Below, in pieces: positions 36,901-48,600 of a DNA stretch of 64,000 bases; position 1 is the first letter of the stretch, and each line of letters begins with the position of its first letter. Source of the stretch: Lineus longissimus. Lineage: Eukaryota; Nemertea; Pilidiophora; Heteronemertea; Lineidae. The notes under the pieces are model-generated. The model saw only the letters and a list, made by a program, of their open reading frames with translations. It searched no databases and was not told where the DNA came from. The position numbers were made by a program, and so were the translations under genes. Where the stretch lies: the NCBI RefSeq assembly GCF_910592395.1, contig NC_088322.1, forward strand, positions 15,433,431-15,497,430, in the 5' to 3' direction.

Positions 36901-39900
36901 CGACTGACTCCTTGATGACAGCACTATATTTGGACGGGACCTTTGTCAGTTCTTCCTGGAGGTGTGTGGTCATCAGTTCCAGAGCAGCATGTTTCTTCTT
37001 CAAAATCTCATTTTCTTCAGTAACTTTTCCCTGCAAAATACAAAGGGAAAGTCTCAGCTTATGATGTGTATGAATTAAATCATTTTAGTAGTCAATGGCA
37101 AATGACATCATGAAATCGCTGCATCATGAAGCAGGAGAAAATTAAGACTTTTTTGTTTTTTTACATCAGCAACTTGACTGAGTGTGCATCAAGTTGCTTC
37201 ACCAGTCAGGTGCTGTCCTCTTGTGGAGACTACAGGAAATTTCCTGCTAATTCAGTTTCATGATTCTCACCAGAGCGACTGTCTTGTTGTTTAATACGAC
37301 ATGAACTTTTTCAATGTCCACTTGAGTTCGATCAAGCAGTTGGGTCAAATTCTCGGTCGCTGCTTCTAATTCCTCAAGTTTCTGAAATTGATGAATAGAT
37401 AAATAGATGAATAGATGAATAGATGAATAGACAAGGGCCAGCCCATTCGCATTCAATAAAAGATGCAGGCGTAAAACGGGTTACTTACAGAATCCTTCTC
37501 TGACATTTCATCCTCTAGAGTTTTGCTTTTCTCCATGCTTTTCTCGGTCACTCCCATTAAGTTCTTGTATTGTTTCAAGCCACCACGCACCACTGGAAGA
37601 GGAATGCTAAAACATCTAGATTTATTAATGACACCCAGGTTACAGTGTTAATGCACTAAACCTTGGCTCCGCCTCAGTTTTGGCTGTGAATCCTGATGAA
37701 CCTCTCTCATTAAGAAACTTTCACTTACTTGTTTTTGCCGCTGGGGTCTTGACCAATCGGATGGTGTCCTGCAATACACGTTTTATCTCTGCGCTTGCCT
37801 CTCTGATAGTTTCACCAGTTTTGTCCGCCAGAAGATCTTGGGCTGAAAGATTGATAGTGATAGTATGACTTAATGACCTTTAAAGGGATCAAACAGGGAA
37901 TAATGCATAACAATGATTTTTGTTATTTACAGGCTTTCAACTGTGTCCTCACTACTTGTAAAAGAATCCTGAGAAAAATGCAAAAGATGCCCAAAGCCAC
38001 CTGACAAACACCTGTGGTACTTCAGGCAGCAGCGCGTGGTGACCATTTGGGGCAGTCCTCCATCCGAGAAATCCTCAACTCTCAAGACAGATGGTGACCC
38101 ATAGTGATGGAGACGGAAAGTGTTAGAATATCCCTTGAAAAGATTACGATCACGTGCTTTCACTTACTGTCATAAATGATTTCTGGTGGTTGCCCAAAGA
38201 GTTTAGCTCGCTTGTGGTGACTGAAACAACAGCAGTTTTTCAAAATGCAAGATAAGAAATTCTGAGGAACTGCAACATGTGGGTATCCATGGTATTCATA
38301 TAGTCAGATAACTTCGTACCCGAGTGTCTGCACGAGAGTAAATAACATATGGGTATCCATGGTCTTCGTATAGTCAGATAACTTCGTACCCGAGTGTCTG
38401 TGCGAGAGTAAATAACATGTGGGTATCCATGGTCTTCATATAGTCAGATAACTTCGTACCCGAGTGACTGCGCAAGAGTAAACAACATATGGGTATCCAT
38501 GGTCTTCGTATAGTCAGATAACTTCGTACCCGAGTGACTGCGCAAGAGTAAACAACATATGGGTATCCATGGTCTTCGTATAGTCAGATAACTTCGTACC
38601 CGAGTGACTGCGCAAGAGTAAACAACATATGGGTATCCATGGTCTTCGTATAGTCAGATAACTTCGTACCCGAGTGTCTGTGCGAGAGTAAACATAAGAT
38701 CTGACTCATCTGGCAACATTGCAACTTGTACTGACTTCAGATATCTCTTATGTTAAAAAGCCATTATGTTAAATGATTCATTGCTATCAGTCTACAGGCC
38801 TCAAGTCTCAGTTCAGGGGACAGGAAATAAGTTGTGGCACTAAACACTTAACATCAAAGACCAAATAATGAAGAAAGAAGTTTTAGGAATGTGCCTTGCC
38901 TGAGGATACATACACATCATCTTCTCGGTCCAGGTACCCTGCATCTTCCAGCAACCTGTAGCCAATCCTCTTGATCTCATCAATAGATGCAAACGCGTGT
39001 GAAAGGCCATTCCTGAAATAAAATTGAGTTCAGGTCAAAAGCTGGGAAAATGATGCAAATTGACCATATGATGGCAAGCATGATCTGATCACACCATATC
39101 ATGATGTCTTTGGACAGATTACACATTCTTTTTCTCTAAAAATGGTTTTACAAATTGACACCTACTTGACTTCAGCCTCTGACTCTAAACATTCTTGATC
39201 AAGTTGTTTGTAATCTTCCTCCGTTTTCAACTCTTCACCCTACAAGTCGAAGAAGATTGACTGAGAAACAGCCTGTCACGATTATTAAACACAATGCATA
39301 ACTTTATCTGATTGCCACACAGAGAGTCATGACGCATCCTAGTGAACTGCAATATTGTCAGTAGGCTGTGGGTGACAGTAATCCATAACACTGCAACAAC
39401 TCCGTTTCCTCTGTACGAGGCTACAGAATGATAATCGAGATCAAACTTACGATTTCAACATTTTTCAACCAATCCTTAACGTCTTCAATGAGGTGAAATC
39501 TCGAGCCGGAAGCAGTGGAGAAACTTTTCACCATCTTGAGGAACTTCTCTCTGTCTGTTTTCTGTAAGAGAAGAAAGACAAATAAAACTCTTGAAAATAA
39601 GCAATACCCACATTTTTGCAGCAAAGATTGGATGATCATGAAATAAACAGGACTGGTACTCACTAACTTCCTCAGTCTTTTCCCATCGTGATTTGGTGGC
39701 CGATTTGTAATGTGCAAAGCTGCAGCTTCCTGCAATGAGAAACTTGATGATGAAAACCGGAACAAATTTGACTAGACTGAACTTGAGAAGTTGCCTGATG
39801 AGTGCAAGGCCCAGGCTGTATAGCCTATACAGTGAGAATTAATATACTGGGGGGGGGGGCTTTTAAGAATCCTTACCTCTTCATGTGAAGCTTTTATGTT

Positions 39901-40456
39901 ACCAGGGAAACCAGCATTTTCATACAACTGAAAGAGAAAACATGTCTGGTGAGTTCAACATAGGTTCTGGGGAGGGGGCCAAGTTATAGAGCTCTAGCTC
40001 TGTGCGGAGACCAGGCCTCATGTTTCATTAAATCTAAGGCTGGATATTAGGGCTGTCAGGTGACAAAGAAGAACAGAAATCAGTCATCAGTTCTGAAAAG
40101 ATGAACCCAAAAATGTTTACATATTTAGTTTACATTGTATCCAGCATAGAATCCCTCAGTCCCTCTGCAACAGCAAGTCTGAGGTCACATTCACATACCC
40201 TTCCAACTCTCTGAAAGATTTTTTGTAGCTGATCTGCGATGCTGTGACGCTCTCTCTCAACTTTCTCTATGTCAACTCTGCTTGCAATAACACTCGCTTC
40301 CAAACCAGGCATTTCTATGGCATGGTCTTCATCTTTTAACACCTTCAAGGTTATTTTCCTTGGAAAGAGGTGCTTCTCTGCGAGGGCCTGTGACAGGAAG
40401 CCTTGATGGCTGCCTTCCTTGGCCACCTTCTTCACAACTTTTTTCTTTTTATTCAT
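30959..40456 (-). CDS. Large coiled-coil protein, 1145 aa, family not recognised
   Basis: Twenty-seven coding exons (minus): 40456-40199, 39927-39877, 39729-39664, 39561-39451, 39239-39166, 39012-38914, 38220-38168, 37842-37729, 37592-37489, 37381-37271, 37030-36787, 36622-36525, 36209-36015, 35848-35730, 35519-35275, 34870-34767, 34567-34445, 34275-34193, 33833-33698, 33397-33284, 33012-32910, 32678-32504, 32324-32241, 32121-31884, 31659-31571, 31412-31341, 31133-30959 (stop TAG). They sum to 3438 nt with every phase matching. The protein starts M-N-K-K-K-K-V-V. Heptad-rich coiled coil fills about residues 275-900 (for example LEELEAATENLTQLLDRTQ). The C-terminus is polar. No signal peptide, enzyme motif or zinc finger is visible. 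The start follows a cttgcag acceptor, so an upstream non-coding exon exists. One donor (TGGAAG|gttggt, 31884) is weak but gives the only open frame. A cytoskeletal or ciliary role is plausible but unproven. Confidence 0.85.
31163..31282. repeat. Intronic inverted repeat with 35-bp arms
   Basis: Arms 31163-31197 and 31248-31282 match at 32 of 35 positions as reverse complements (gggtgatatgaataaag at the outer end), with a 50-nt loop. It lies in the last intron of the coiled-coil gene. It could be a foldback MITE or a hairpin RNA. Confidence 0.8.
33500..33636 (-). mobile_element. tRNA-derived SINE
   Basis: Read on the minus strand, 33636-33569 is tRNA-Thr-like: an A-box region with gtggtaagagtgctgac, tgt at the anticodon position, and a B box gtgggttcaaccc. 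It is followed by tccttgagaaagacacctta, the conserved tail domain of V-type SINEs. It sits in an intron of the coiled-coil gene. Confidence 0.7.
34600..34660 (+). mobile_element. SINE/tRNA-like remnant with B box
   Basis: ggttcgattcc at about 34639-34649 is a consensus RNA polymerase III B box preceded by a degenerate tRNA-like arm. A similar remnant (aggtttaaatcccag) is at about 35618. No intact tRNA fold could be drawn. Confidence 0.35.
34900..35236. repeat. 46-bp intronic tandem array, about 7 copies
   Basis: The units contain ccatggctactgctaggc and ttgaagtaagacttggact with only a few substitutions between copies. The array lies in the intron between exons 34870-34767 and 35519-35275. Confidence 0.95.
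37388..37432. repeat. gatgaata microsatellite
   Basis: Short run of gatgaata/gataaata units immediately upstream (in transcript sense) of a coding exon of the coiled-coil gene. Confidence 0.85.
38281..38696. repeat. 70-bp intronic tandem array, 6 copies
   Basis: Copies of the unit beginning gggtatccatggtcttc start at 38281, 38351, 38421, 38491, 38561 and 38631, exactly 70 bp apart. Each contains tcagataacttcgtacccga. The array lies in the intron between exons 39012-38914 and 38220-38168. Confidence 0.97.
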
Positions 40457-40458
40457 TG

Positions 40459-43400
40459 CTGCAAGACAAACATACAATGGGGTCAATGTTAAAGATATTG
40501 ATTCATACATATAGCAAATCAACAACATCAAAATCATATGAATTAGGATTGTGGATTTGGGTGTTCAACAGTCTGGGATTCTGGCCAAGAGCGTTTCTCA
40601 GGTTTTAAGAGATTTGGGAAATAAGTAAAAAAGGCTGATGTGGCGCTATATACCCTTCAGTGTCTTGAGAAGTGATGATGATATGGTCATTCTTTTAGTA
40701 CCACAGCAATGTTGATATCCATAGTTCTGTTACACCTTAGAGTAACCAGCTGGTTTAGGTTACACTGGTACACCATTGCATCACTGACATCTCATATATT
40801 ATCACTGGAAAGTCACGACATGACCCGACGTGGCGAAATGATGAATATTGCAACTTTAGGACTTTGTCAGACTTATGTCTACCGTAGGGCCAGGGGTATG
40901 TTTGTGTATCACAGCAGCCGCAGCAGAAGCCAGAAGGTCTGGAAGTCGCGCATGCCCAGATTGATACCATGCCAAATGCAGATGGTAGCATCCAGAGGTT
41001 CAGGTTTTTGATACCTCGTATACTTAAAAATATCGAGAGGCGCATATTGAAAACCAGTGGTGCTAGGATGGCCTTGGCTGCCGCGGGCTTGGGATCACAG
41101 AGAGGAGAATGATGAAACCTTCTCTTAGGTTAGCATAGGCTAAGCCTATGCATGAAGGGTCACATTTACTTTCATTTTCAATTCAATCCAGACCATTCAT
41201 CATTATTCAACATTCCATCTCAAAGGAAACCTACTCTTCATATCTCATTCTCAGCATCTCTTCAAAATGGTCACACTCAAAGTTACAGCAACAAGCAACC
41301 TTGTTTACTTTTCTCTCTGACAAACACGCGCACGTGCTACAAAATTCCTCGCAATTCGCACCCGAGTGATTTTGAATGGCATGCTGAATAGCCACGTGCT
41401 GATTCAGTGATTGACAATGATTGAAAACGGGACAATAACTCGACTCACTTCCTGGATACACTAATTAGGGGTGTCAGGTAAATAAGTTAGAATGGACTAT
41501 TCCAAATTATAGCTAGATATCATCGAAATTTGACGAGTGTGTTCATTAAAATACTCCATTTAACAATAAATTGAGAGTAGTTAAATATTCAGCCTTGTAC
41601 GTACCAATTTATGTGCTATATGCTCCTAATTATAGCACTGACCTCATTAACTTAAATGCAATTTACCCCATTTTAGAAATGGAATAATCGATCCTTTAAT
41701 GGAAACGCGTAATGTGATTGGGCAATACTGCAATGACGTCAGAAATGTTTAGAATGGCAGAGAGGGCCAGTGTGGGGACAAAAGCAGGCTTTTGACAGGA
41801 AAGCTGAGGTTAGTATTAATCGTATTTCTAAGCCGTGTTTGACACTTGTGAATAAACTGGTAAACATTGTGGCTTTGTGTCGTAAAAGAGGAATATTTAC
41901 TTGTTCAGTACAACTTGGATTTACCCTGAAGGGAATTATCAAACAGAGACTGAGAGGAGTTTTCAGGCTCTGAAATGTCTGGAATGGACCAGAATCCTGC
42001 GGACAGTGCGGTTTGTCTATTTTTAACCTCTCAAGTTCGACCCGCCTGAACAGAATATCGACATTATCTTTGACGATATTTATTGTTCTAACATGTGTGT
42101 TGGTATAATATCTTCATCCTGTAGCAATTTGGTGAGTATATCTGCAGGAATTCTTAAAATATAGCGTTAGCAATGAAGCTTGTACAGGCCATCATCCGTA
42201 TGCAAAGCATTGTAAAACAATAGAAAAGTTGTACATGGGGCTCCCGATGGGGCAATGAAACTTCTGGGAAACAAAATTTAAAGGGAATGACCCCCGGCCC
42301 TGTTGAATCATGATGACGATGTCTTCTGAAGAAAAGGTATATGCAGAAATGTACAAAGTATTGCAGTAATGACAGACTATCGTAACAGCGAAAACAGCTG
42401 TGAACTGACAGTCACCACTATAAACGTGACGGTTAATGGGGTTTTCAGTGTGTTCTGATTATCCGTCATTTACTGACTTGAGATAATAAACTCGAAAACT
42501 GATTTGGACAGAACATTCTTATTTTGTCCAGGCGAGGATTGAACCCTGGACCTTTGGATGAGGCCTACTTGGCCTCACTCTACCAGCTGTGCTGTAGGGA
42601 AATTCCCTCCAGCATTGCGTGGGCAAGAGGAAATGATGCCACCACTTACAAGTGTCAGTCATCATGACATAGACTTATATAGAGTAAAATGTGAATGAGA
42701 CCCCTTTAAATCAATTTCAATAGTACTCGTACTGACACAAGTGGCACTGACAGTAGAATGATGTCAAGTACAGTCTGGTGGTATGATTTGTTCATGCCAA
42801 ATCAATTCCATACATGTATGCTATGCTATGCTATGGCTAAACGCTCATGGAATAAAGAGCACTTAGCATGCTATCTGTGATGAGATAAACCAGTCAATGT
42901 ATTCCAGTTCTCACAAGTTGGCTGCAGTCATAACTGCTCATGCACTTCATAACTCCAAGCGGGGGCATGGCTTATTTACATATAAATCTCCTTTTGTAAC
43001 TATGACTCAGATGTTTGCGGAGGGTTAATGTCCATCTTCCAATTAGAATAAATAGCTTTCTTTTGTCTTCCTTGTGTGTCATTTATCATCTCTGGCCTAG
43101 GGGAAGGTGAGACAGATGGATATGGAAGCACCATAAGGATGATTTGTCCATCATCAAGCCCAAATGGTTGGCTTTGAACAGCCACATTGCACGGTCCAGC
43201 TTGTGACTGATGAAGTGACTTTCAAACACAAATATGCTTGGGGTGGTTCAAAACGTTTTACCCTCTCAACCTTGTGGGCTGGAAGGCCTATTGAAATCAA
43301 TTTGCCGGTGTTTTACATCGACTACCGTATCGCACAGTAACTCCCACAATATTTCTTTATCAAGCCTCAGATGTCTACAGGGTAGAGATATCTGTGCGTA

Positions 43401-44270
43401 GGTAAACATTGATTCCATTCCAATGAGGGTCTTTGTCAGAAATATCTCATTTTTGGAAAAGAGAAGTTGGCCAGGAGGTGAGTCCGGTATAGGGCGTTGA
43501 CTGTACATGCAGGCTACATGGCGAGTCAACCTTGCTATTAATCGGACCAGTCTTAGTTCATAGTATGTTGGCTAATGCCTATAAAAGATTTCACAGGACA
43601 GACAACACTGGTCCAAGACCAAGTCGATTCTGATATACATGTATGCAGATTGATTGTAATCCAACTGCTGAGTGAAATGAACATTGTCAGCCATTGACAG
43701 AACAAGTATCGTCCGGTCCTAAAGAGCCGTGAAAATGACTGCGAATGTTCATTTGGAGTTCATGACTAGTTGTTTGATAATGATATGCCCCCTATTTACC
43801 TGTAATCGTACTAAAATAGATTGTTTGTGTCTATGGACTCATCACTGAAGCATACCTGATCCTGCGGATTTCGGAATTCACCAAAAAACTAGCCAACCAT
43901 TGATGTTCAATGGGGAAATAAACAATAAACATTTCATATTTAGTGCCATTCTTCATATTCTGAGTTTCGTATCTCTTTGCAGTGAAACAACATCAGTCGG
44001 ATCATCAAGCGGAGTCATGTGTTATTGTCTTGAAAATCTCTGAATGATTTGCAGCTACAAAATGTTACACGTTTGCTGATCGCACCAGACACCTTGTTAG
44101 TTCTGTTTTGGCGACATTCATAGAGCATTGTCTGCTGTCATCGCCAACACTAATGAACCTTATTAGATCCGCAGTAAAAAAAATGTCATATCACGATAAC
44201 AAATTTGAATCGACCAAACCTTGCCGAGTTCCCTTCATGTCAAAAGGAGCTATCATTCTTCATCATTTTG
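40459..44270. other. Intergenic region between two divergent genes
   Basis: It must hold the untranslated 5' exon and promoter of the coiled-coil gene (its coding exon starts right after an acceptor at 40458), but neither could be placed. A (ctatg)n run occurs at 42818-42836. No coding exon is supported. Confidence 0.5.
42533..42603 (-). pseudogene. Degenerate tRNA-like sequence
   Basis: The minus strand has an A-box-like cagctggtagagtg, an anticodon-arm-like gaggc/gcctc stem and a B-box ccagggttcaatcc. The residue before the would-be anticodon is A instead of the invariant U, and no acceptor stem pairs, so this is a tRNA pseudogene or SINE head, not a functional tRNA. Confidence 0.45.
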
Positions 44271-44365
44271 ATTGGTTACTTAGCAACGGTCGTTGCTGAC
44301 GTCAACGGTGCATTTGGAGTTGGTACACAGGATTATAAAACCTGATTCACTTGTTGGGAGAGTGT
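44271..44365 (+). promoter_or_regulatory. Candidate CSRNP promoter: CCAAT, X-box, CRE and TATA
   Basis: In order: attgg (44271), X-box gttacttagcaac (44275-44287), consensus CRE tgacgtca (44297-44304) and tataaaa (44334-44340). This predicts a start near 44365. The next plus-strand acceptor (ttctctctttcag, 45525) precedes the CSRNP start exon, which fits a spliced leader. The donor of the leader exon could not be chosen. Confidence 0.4.
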
Positions 44366-44756
44366 TTCTTTTGGCATGCTGATCTCAGTAACTGTACTGT
44401 TACAACAGCGAATGTTTCTTCTTATAGTACACAGAGCTGATGAATTGGAAATAAAGATAAATCTTATTTCTATAATGTACTTGTATTGTACCATGTATAC
44501 AATACATGGTTAAGATGGATGTATCCAATTCAATATTATGCCATCTGTCAGTTCCTGGCATGCCATCAGTTTTGACTTTTTAGCTATTCAGCGTTCTACT
44601 ATTGCTATTGCACTATGTTGTAAGGCTGCGGATGAATAGAATGTTTGCCCAAGACTGCGCAAGTGGCAGTCTCTACTGCCACGAATATCAAACACATTGC
44701 GGCGTGTTACAGTGTGACAATTCCGTCTTGGTGTTAGTCCTGTACCCTTTCAGCCC

Positions 44757-44793
44757 AGGGATGGGAGGGGGGGGGCTCTAAATATGGCCCCGC
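44757..44793. mobile_element. Fragment related to the CAGGGCCG element
   Basis: A G-run followed by ctctaaatatggcccc closely resembles the right end of the 21311-21670 element (C-run then ctctaaatacggccctg). The rest is not recognisable. Confidence 0.35.
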
Positions 44794-45610
44794 TTTCTAT
44801 CTCAGCCCCGAACTGCTACTGAAATAATTCCAGTCAAAAGTTGTGATCACACACGAACAAGAGAGACAAATCATATAAATCTTTCTTTTGGCAGCACAAC
44901 TCGTGAAACTTTCATGATAGCCTTGTGCCCCACCACTACAACCAATCTACCAAGGAAACTCACAGAATCTAATTACTCCATTGATCGATGCCATGGTAAC
45001 GAATATGGTTGCTAAGCAACCAAATAAATTGCAGCGGGGAAGTAATCATTGTATTGATGGAGTGTTGTGTGCGTGGGGAATTCTCGGCATATCTGGCTAT
45101 CGCTAGATGTGTTGGGGCTTGCGGGGTAATGAGTTGTGCTGCTTGGTGGCATATTAGACATTGGCGCGTGACCTAGGGGTGATCATATTAGATTCTGATA
45201 TCGTGATACGATGTGACATGTTGTGTACACGTAAGTGTCTTGACAATTTAACCCTTTGTGTAGCGTGGTGCTATTATTACTAATCAGAGATACAGTTGCA
45301 TTCCAGTAAGGTGCTGATTTTGGGGAGACGCAGATATATCTGGATGAACCGGCGTGGATTTCAAGGAAGTACTGCATGTGTTCCGGACTTTTTGAAGCCC
45401 TCAGGCTAAAACTTTTCCGCACCTGAGTACCTTGTCATTGCACATCCCTGTGACAAGAATCGATGATGGCAGCGACCGGCAATCAATATCAAGCCCAGCC
45501 CTCATGTCTCACTTCTCTCTTTCAGGAAATAATGTAACGTCGACCAATACTCCAAGCCTCATCGACGCGAGGACGAATCATTACTCAGGAATATATCGTG
45601 CGTCTTCACC

Positions 45611-48600
45611 ATGCCCAAGCGAAAGATAGACGACCTGGATATCGGGGATGAGGATTCTAATTCGGCCAACTTGTCCGAGGCAGACGATAGTACTAGCAAC
45701 TGCAGCCTGAATACGAGCAGTAGTACAGATGTGCCCACGACAGATACTGTCAGAGGTAAGCTCTGACACTTGATATCTCATCATACCTTTCTTTCTCATC
45801 CAAATCTCAAGTTTGTGACGGGTTTGAAATAAGCGCAGTCCTTCTCATTGGTGAGCTGGGGTGATAGATATTAGAAAGGCATCATGTCCGTGTCACTCGA
45901 CCACCGGGCTGCAGCACCATGCTAGAATCGGCAATCATACTTGCACGAAACTTGCTGATGGACAAATGCAGAAAAAGAAGATGACAAGAATGATCACAAC
46001 TTGTCATGCTTATTTTCCCGTCTAAAAGTAACAACTACCGATGGTATGAAATATCTTGGTTCTACAGTGTCCTTGTTCTATGATATCCTGCTTGATTTCA
46101 TATTTCCTCATTTCTTTGTTTGTAGATGTCGGGAGTGACTGTCCAGCAAAGAAACGACGGCGGGCGGTCAACTTCAATGGCGTGACTGTGTACTACTTTC
46201 CACGGTCGCAGGGATTTACGTGTGTGCCTAGTCAGGGTGGATCTACTTTAGGTATGTAGCGACAGAGTTTTTAAATCGGGATCGCTGCTGCTTCAGGAGG
46301 AGGGTGGCATCATGTATTGCATATTTTGTCGTCCCATGGTGATGAAAATAAACTGGTAGTCCTCGTCAGCCAGGGAGACGTGTTCTTCGCTCTCCTTCTC
46401 AATTCCTACGTTAAAAATCGCTAAAAGGGTATCATGGGTGTCGACTTCTACTTCTAAATCAAACGTTTGAAAGTACGACCGGGATAAGATGAAAGGTTTG
46501 TCTATCGCAGGATTAGTATCAGCGACTTAATCTTCCCCATCTCATCTTCCCGCCACAAAGCAGCCGATAACAGCTTCGCTCGGCTCCCATCTTTCCAATA
46601 TTACTCCATTATCGGCAGGAATAAAAGCCGCCGTGTATCCTTGTCGCTAAAAGGCGATGTTTTGTAAATACGCTATTATTAGCTCAGTCGATGCACCCGT
46701 GGTCTTTAGAATCGAGATCGTCGTACGTCAATATTCCTATTTCTATTCCAACCCTTTGTTGTTGGAAAGGTCAGAGGTGTACGCGATCAATATCATGTTC
46801 GTGGCTGGAAATGATGATAGTTGGTCTGCTCAGATGGGTACCCTGTTTTAACCCTCTCTGGCTCTCGTACTTGTCCTACACCCATAATTGAGCATGGAAG
46901 TTAAGATACTTTTTTGCTTCTTTCCCACCCAGTTTCTCAGTGCAGAAGAATGCGCATCACGAAGATAGATTCCATATACAATACTTCACTCAGGATTCAG
47001 TACACAAGTTTATTGGCAAAAAAGATGAATGAACTTTTCCGATACAATTCCAGTTGTTATCAACGATTGTAATGTGTTATTGATCGTTCCGTCGATATCG
47101 TCATGGTGATTCATCAGCGCCTCGATCCTGTCCATCCAAGTTGAGTGGAAACTGTCAATCACCTCTCAACATTGATTGACATCAATTACAGATTTTAGAA
47201 AAAAGTTCAAAGGTCACTCAAATACTTGGTCTAGGCAGAATATTTTGAGCTCTTCAAATCAAACACCCTGTATAAAAGACAGCGATTGCTCATTTGTTGA
47301 TTTTGGGCCCAAATGGGTCTTTTCTGTACAATTTGACCTCAGTAATCAAGATACCTCCATATCAAGGACGGCATTTGCCAGTGGTGTCCTTGATGGAGAG
47401 ATTCTACGAGATAATTTTAATTAAAATTCTCTGATCGAGGCATTCTGCCATATCTCCCAATATTGATCTGTGCAATGTTAAATAACAGTTGACAGTTCAA
47501 ATACTCCACTCTACTAATATAGGCTGGATTCGTCCATCAATGAATAGCGTTTGCAAGTTTGTAGTTTGCAACACTCCGATGTGAGATACCACAGAGCTAA
47601 GGGTTGCTGCAAATGTTGTACCAAACTTTTGCCACGCTCATCCAAGCAATTGGCAGCAAAAGACTGTGTGGCTGTGTGATAGACTTCATAAAGAATGTTT
47701 TGGCGGGAACTCGGTTTCTCGTGTTAGTCATAGAGGTTAGACCAGAACAGCAGCTCACTCAGCCTTAGCCATTTATACATTTGCACTTTCCAGTGCAAAA
47801 GCAAGCCTGAAAGGTGATGGTTCACTGACTGTAGGGTTATGATCAATGAGAGTTCTGACTCATCTTCATAGTTGCTGGATTTAGATCCATTAAGATTAGA
47901 TTTACCCTGGGTTTTCAACTCAGCCTCATGTACAGATCATGTGTATGCCAGTAGCCCTGTTTACCCCAGTCAGGCCTATAACATCCATCCTGACACCAAT
48001 TGCCAACAAAGCAGGTGTGTTCAGGTAAAATCTGCTTCAATCTTCCGGTAGCTGATTTTTCGCTTCATAAGCAAATTTTACGATCACCAGGCCTTTGTGT
48101 AGTATGCTTGTACTTGCAGCTGTTTATCAGTGGCAGGCCCGGGCCTCTCCGGCAATGTTCATGTGTTCATGGATCAGCAAATTACCAGTGATGGGGGCAT
48201 GTTGAAGTGGGCTATACCATTCCTTGTGGGGCAATAATATTGTGATGACATGGATGATGTAAATTGAATCTTTTTCAAGTTAGCTCAAGACCAACCGCTC
48301 GGTTTGCTCACCATAGAAATTTGATGTCAGTGGCTATTTTGACCCTGTCTGAGACGTCATGGAAATGGCCCGCCACTGACAACCCAGCTCTGTTCATGAT
48401 GTGACGTCTTGCCTGATGTCAAGACAATATGACATCCCTGAGAATCATCTACCAAATGTATAACCTTTCATCTTTGCTTACATACAGAAATCTCCAGGCT
48501 GATCCTACATGCTCCCATGTGTGTGTGCTGTATACACCACTGGGTACATTCTTAGATTGAACCAGCTGTTGTATGGATCAAATATTTATCAACAAATGGA

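Noticed and set aside
42533-42603. Functional tRNA gene
   Set aside because: Lacks U33 and an acceptor stem; kept only as a tRNA-like remnant.
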